A stretch of 64,000 nt of DNA from Emergomyces orientalis (lineage: Eukaryota; Ascomycota; Eurotiomycetes; Onygenales; Ajellomycetaceae): contig MOWL01000046.1 of assembly GCA_002110485.1 (NCBI GenBank), positions 248,001 to 312,000 on the forward strand. Reading direction: 5' to 3'. Made by a program: the position numbers and the translations under genes. This document shows, piece after piece, positions 58,984-64,000 of the stretch. A model generated the notes under the pieces. The model was not told the DNA's origin. It saw only the letters and a list, made by a program, of their open reading frames with translations, and searched no databases. Numbering within the stretch: the stretch's first letter is position 1; every line of letters starts with the position of its first letter.

Positions 58984-61900
58984 GGAAAAAAAAAACCCAC
59001 CAAAAAAATCTTAATCGTAATTATAAAAATGGGATAGATGAATGAAGGGGGAAAACAACAAAAATTGGAAACAAAGAAGTGCATCTGGAGTTCGTGATAT
59101 GATAGTATGAACTCTCAGGATTGGAACAGGAGAAGCAAGAGGCGAGACCTACTGGAAATTCAGCGCAGGAAAATAGGAAAAACGGCACCAAGAAAGGAAG
59201 ACCTGGCCCACAATGCGAGATCGCGCAGCGCTTGATACACCGAACTATTCAACCTCCGCACGTTTACCGACCTTTTTTCGATCCATCTGGATCGAAAACA
59301 GCGGAGAAGATGAAAGCACCATATTCGTTATCTTGGGAAACATTTGGTTTCGTGTCTCCTTGCGTTCCTTACGCTCCTCGGTTTTACGCCTGACGCCTTT
59401 CTTCCTCTGTTCCATTACATATACCTTTCCCCTCTCTTTTCCCCTTGTGCATTCTTCGCCGCTTTTCGCCCTTTGTTATATCTTGCGAAATATCTTGTAT
59501 AGCCGATCCTGGATACCAGCTCTGTTATATCAGGTGCCTTTCTCTGGATTTCTTATTCCTTGTTGGTTCCTGTTTTTTGCTATAATATTTCCTTTTTTTT
59601 TATTCATTATGCCTTAAACTGACATATTCATAACCATTTTTCTCTCCTGTTTCATTTGTTCAATGTTACTATCCCCCCTCTTCTTTACTGCTTAATCTAC
59701 GGCTTGATGTTTAAAAAGATATCCCCCACAATTTCCCCAATACAGAAACAGATCGCCTGTTTTCCCCCTGATATTCCCCTCTGCCCTCTTCTCTCTCCCC
59801 TTAACTGCAACCCCATTTTTCGTACTTCATTTATCTCCTTAACGTCCAAACCTACTTCTCGTTCTCCTTCTTTATATACATACATTATCTACCATATTTC
59901 GTCTCTTTTACAAATAGGTGTCTGTATAACTTTCTTCGGTTTAGGATCTTCCCCGCGATAAACCGGGCATATATATTCTTCTTAAACAATAGTTGTCGAG
60001 TGACAGTGCAGAGTACCAACAAGGGTCAAAATTCGAAAAAGAGGAGAATAGTTTTGTCATGATTATTTTAGTTATGCTAAGAGGAATATATTATTTTGTC
60101 ACTCTAGGATGTTTGTAAGAAGAAATGAAAGGGGGTTAGTGGAGATTTGGGGCCAGGGTGTAAGACCCATAATCGGGGTCCCATATTTAACCTCAACGGC
60201 CGAACATTGATGTTATATCGTCTCATTACCAATTGCATGACTGGTATGCTACTTATAATTTCAAATGGCCTCCTTCGATTTAACTTTGGGCTTTCCTCCC
60301 AACATCTTGAAAAAGAAAAAGTATACAAGAAGAGAAAGCGGTCATTGAATATGGGGCATTCTGTCGGAAACTTAATGTTTCATATTCCTTCAGCCGAGGG
60401 CCAGGGAAACCCTACCTAGGGCTCAATTTCCATATTGAGCCTAGTATGACATTTCTGTATTTGATTCTTCTTCCTCCACCGATTTCATCGCTCCTCACTT
60501 ACTATTATTGTCCCACCTATTTTGCAGGTCCCGCCCTCGAGCATTCAATGATGGTCTTAGTAGCTAGCCAATTGAGCATGTGAACAAATGGAGTCTTCTC
60601 ATTTCAAGTTAATGCAACTGTTGACACCACTGTTTTCTTTTCCTCTTTCAACTCCAGCATGACCCTAGCTTACATTCCGCTATGACCGTTGTTGACAAGC
60701 AGGTACACAAATTCACTTGAGTTATCCGGCAACGACTCCAGCTGCTTGCTCCTAGAAAGCATACTGAAGATCTGCAGGCGGTACCGCCCCAGGTATCAAC
60801 CCACCTATTCGGGAGACTGGTTCAATGAAGGCCGCTGTGAAAGCTGTCTCATAACTTACGACTGGGGAGCAACTCAAACTGCCCAGCTAGGTTAAAAACC
60901 GCCTTGGGGGGGGGAAGCCCAACTTGACTTCCTCAGAACGAACACGGCATTCGCCGACAATGGAACTCCGTGTGCTCAAACAAACCGTTGATGACGGGTG
61001 GTCAGAGCCATTCCGAAAGCCGTTATGTCATATCGTACTTGATGTTTCTGACTCGAGGCGGTTGGCTGTGGTACTGGACATCCAAGCATGGTACTCTTCC
61101 CTGGAAATTTCCCGTCGAAGCAGGGAGGTCGATATCGACTCGGTTTTTCTTCTTGGAGTTCGTTACACGCCTGCTTGTGGGCGGACTGCGGTGGTTACGG
61201 AGATGTAATTGCTCCAGATATGCTACATGGTAGTAAGCTTACATGCGGGTAATAAACTTATTCCGTCTTCAATCCAAATATACCAATATTGAGACTGCCT
61301 ATGACATCCTTGGAAAACTGCGAAATATCCACTGGAGAGAAATTTTGCGAACATTCGTTTGAATCTGCGATGGGCATTTGACAGTGGCGGTAATAGCGTT
61401 ACCCTTGCCCACGCACGCGATCATTAACTCCAATCGATGATGTGAATTTCATTTAAATAGAAATTATTTCTATTGTGCCTGGGTTGGCGCAATTGAGAAG
61501 AATAAGAGTAGCCCGTCTAGCTGGTTAATTGAAATAAATGTTGCTTGTGCACAGAATTTTTGGTGATATGGGCTGTCTGTTATTGGTGCGAAAAGAATTG
61601 GGGCTACAAATATCAGGATGGTTGACTTGATGGAAAAGAAAAGATATGATTGGGTAAGTTTGCTAGGTGCTAGGTTATGCTATGTTGAGATACGAGGCTG
61701 GTGATGCTTTGATGTGATGTGATCCTATCATTCTCGATGGGGAGACAGTGATTCTGAACTGGGAGGAGTAGGGTGATTGGTGGCGGGGAGATTGATGCAA
61801 GACAACCAGCTTGTGGAGAAAGAGATTGATGAAAGAGAGGGACGATGGAGCAAGAGTGGTACTGAACGAAATTGCAGTTTTCGCTTTTGAGCCACGGAGA

Positions 61901-62353
61901 TCATCCAGAATGGTGAGCAACAAGTCTCTTGGGCCTGTGCTATTGATTATCAACACAACACAAAACAAAGTCGTAAAACACAGCAAAATTTTGAAATATC
62001 ATGTACTCATGAATTAATTCATTTGCAGTGGATTTTATTCAAGATTATAAGGGGTACGATACATTGTACAGGTTGGTGCAGCTTAGCTCTGGAGGCTAAA
62101 AGAAATATATAGAGAACAGTCAATCTCGCCCGATTCGTTATTCCCATGTACCCGAACATTTATCCCAATCATAGGAACACATCTCCATGGTCGGATCAAT
62201 AAAGCATGAATCCACCTACGATCCTGTGCACAAACCGTCCCCTGCCCCTTCAGATTACCGGAGAAAGACGCAGGGAACGGCACGAAATCCAGGGGGCCGG
62301 CTGCCTTCCGACCACCATTTTAACTATCGTCCTCCGTCTCCTCCTCCCCTCAC
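58984..62353. other. Intergenic, 3.4 kb
   Basis: No gene recognised. Pyrimidine-rich sequence at 59250-59960. At 60924-61233 two overlapping + frames (95 and 88 codons) are open but neither shows a known motif. Confidence 0.45.
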
Positions 62354-62984
62354 TCAGTCCTCTTTCCCTTTCTTACTAAAAACCCCAGCCCCAACCCAGT
62401 ACTGCCAATGCGTCCAAGCAGGCCACATGCATACGGCCTCGATATTATTCCCCACAGGATCTACCACGAAAGAGCCATAGTAGAATTTGTGATACTGGGG
62501 GCGCGGGCCGGGGGCGCCGTTGCACTTTCCGCCAGCAGTTAAGGCCTCAGCGTGGAAGTTGTGGACGATGGTGCGGTCTGAGAATGAGAATAAGTATGAA
62601 TATGACAATTGGAAAGGGGATATCTATAAGCTAGAAGCTAGATCACAAAATATCAATCAAGAAAAGTGAAGTACAATATAACTTTGGAAGAAAGGGTAGC
62701 TGTTGGTATAATAACAAGGAAACAAACTTACTCTTAGCTTCAAACGCAACATGAATCGGCTTTCGTTTTAACCCGTTCTCACCTCTCGTTGCATCATCGC
62801 CATCTTCATCCCCTTCCACCCCTGTAATCCAGAAATCTGGATAATACACCCCTAACCCGACCACGTGTGGCACAGGACGCATGTGTTCTCGGTACCCTAG
62901 TGGTGCTAGGGCAGCTTTGTAAAAGGCAACGACTTCGTCGAAACGGGCGGCGGGCACGCAGATGCCGATATGGGAGAGACCCAT
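62354..62984 (-). CDS. VOC-family (glyoxalase/bleomycin-resistance fold) protein
   Basis: Exons 62984-62732 and 62577-62354 with a 154-bp intron; 158 aa. It opens MGLSHIGICVPAARFDEVVA, the typical first beta-strand with a metal-site His of vicinal-oxygen-chelate enzymes, then FYKAALAPLGYRE. The second half has VHNFHAEALTAGGKCNGAPG and ends VVDPVGNNIEAVC, with the Glu of the usual D-P-x-G-N-x-x-E motif. These small single-domain proteins are common in fungi and their substrates are mostly unknown. The junction AAG-A|AC-CGC keeps frame and restores the helix before the second betaalphabeta unit. Confidence 0.88.
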
Positions 62985-64000
62985 GATTAACTCTTTGCTA
63001 CTAACTAGATTTTTTAATACGGAATTTGGGTAGCTATTATATTAGGGTTGGCGGTATAGGGTAATTTCCATGGACCACAAATGTGGTATTAATCCGATGT
63101 GGTTTTTAATGGGGGAAAGGAGGAGGATGGGATTGTTATATGCAGAGCTCTTGGCCTCACCCCGCTGTCGCGTTAAGTCTTGGACGTGTCCGGACTTGAT
63201 ATTCTTTAGCTCTCAGGCAATGAGGCAGTGAGGCAGCCAGGCAGCGATGGTCTCGATTCCTTGGGGATTCCCCCAGTGCTTTGCCCGTGTTATGCTTGCC
63301 AAGCAAGCAAACTCCACTCGTCTAAGAGACTCGAGATGAGAAGCCTCTTGGATGAGTCAAAGCGGACGCCAAGCTGTTCGTATTTGATATTGCTAGGGTG
63401 TTTGACGGTGTTGTTGAAATGCCCATTCGTTTGTGATTCGCTTGCTGGGTGGCGTTGGACATTCAGTTGTTTTTTAGTGCGAGCCTGGCTATGTCGGGAA
63501 CGGCCCCAAAAAAAGGAATTCTCCAAAGTATCTGTTCAAAATCTGGCGCAGCGGAAATTTTTGGTCGCCCAAGTTATCTCTCTCGGGGCATTGCATCATA
63601 ATGGATTTTTGTTCTGTTATGGCTTTATTCACTTAAGCAGGGAGAAAGGGATCAGCAGCTTTAAGGGACTAACATCGGAAGAATATCAAGCATCTCCAGA
63701 GCGAGTTCGATGTTTACTGGACGAATTTTATGGAGGTATGATGATCACGGGAATCTAGCTGAAATGATATCTTTTCAAAAGCAATTTGCAGAGACATAAA
63801 ACGTTACCTGCATCCATTGGCGGTTTCATCATAATTCATAAAATGGAACTCAACGATTCAAGCGAAAGCAGAAAGGAAATTGTCCCGGACGGAAAACAGA
63901 ATCAGCAAATTGAAAGCAGAAGAGAAAAAAACACCAACCAAATTAAAACTCGCTGTTGCTATCCGTAAATAAATATAAACAAAACGCTTTTTTCAACCTT
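62985..64000. other. Intergenic to window end
   Basis: Upstream region of the VOC gene. A 176-codon + frame (63228-63758) is open, but composition and lack of motifs do not support calling a gene. The window may end before the next gene starts. Confidence 0.45.

Noticed and set aside
63228..63758. 176-codon + frame near the right end
   Set aside because: Long but without motif or start context; kept as intergenic.

Overview
The window is 64 kb of nuclear DNA from a filamentous ascomycete. Most genes are split by short introns (54-270 bp) with GTRNGT donors and CTAAC/CTAAT-like branch sites. The gene set is fungal: ERG4, a VTC polyphosphate subunit, a Chs7-type chaperone, an NHA1-type antiporter and a LaeA/UMTA-type methyltransferase. 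A eurotiomycete fits best, possibly Onygenales; that placement is inference. I see no rRNA, CRISPR array, plasmid feature or intact transposon. Exon models were joined by hand; every model called as intact keeps an open frame across all its junctions.

Layout. 1.0-2.5 kb (-): MFS transporter. 4.2-5.9 kb (-): YAG7-like RGG protein. 6.7-7.2 kb (-): a four-exon CENP-W histone-fold gene, head to head with a VTC2/VTC3-type subunit (7.8-10.4 kb, +). 12.0-14.5 kb (-): 6-phosphofructo-2-kinase/fructose-2,6-bisphosphatase. 16.0-16.5 kb (-): DUF202 membrane protein. 17.2-19.2 kb (+): cytochrome b2-like FMN dehydrogenase. 20.9-25.7 kb: a divergent pair, an unrecognised fungal protein (-) and an FHA-domain kinase (+); this is the most accessory-looking part. 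27.0-28.5 kb (+): RNase H1. 30.6-33.0 kb (+): Na+/H+ antiporter. 33.0-37.6 kb: gene-poor.

37.7-39.4 kb (+): methyltransferase. 39.9-41.9 kb (-): ERG4 sterol C-24(28) reductase. 44.3-46.8 kb (-): RNF10/Mag2 RING ligase, head to head with Ubp3/USP10 deubiquitinase (47.9-51.0 kb, +). 52.2 kb (-): intron-containing tRNA-Leu(CAA). 52.9-53.8 kb (-): broken amidase relic. 57.6-59.0 kb (+): Chs7-family protein in seven exons. 62.4-63.0 kb (-): VOC/glyoxalase-fold protein.

The most interesting points are three. The RNF10/Mag2 and Ubp3/USP10 genes, known in other eukaryotes as opposing enzymes on 40S ribosomal ubiquitin, diverge from one 1.15 kb region. The unknown-protein/FHA-kinase pair sits between core genes. 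The amidase has lost its catalytic centre through a stop codon, splice-site damage and an internal deletion. The VTC/CENP-W promoter also holds a perfect CACGTG and a perfect TGACGTCA.
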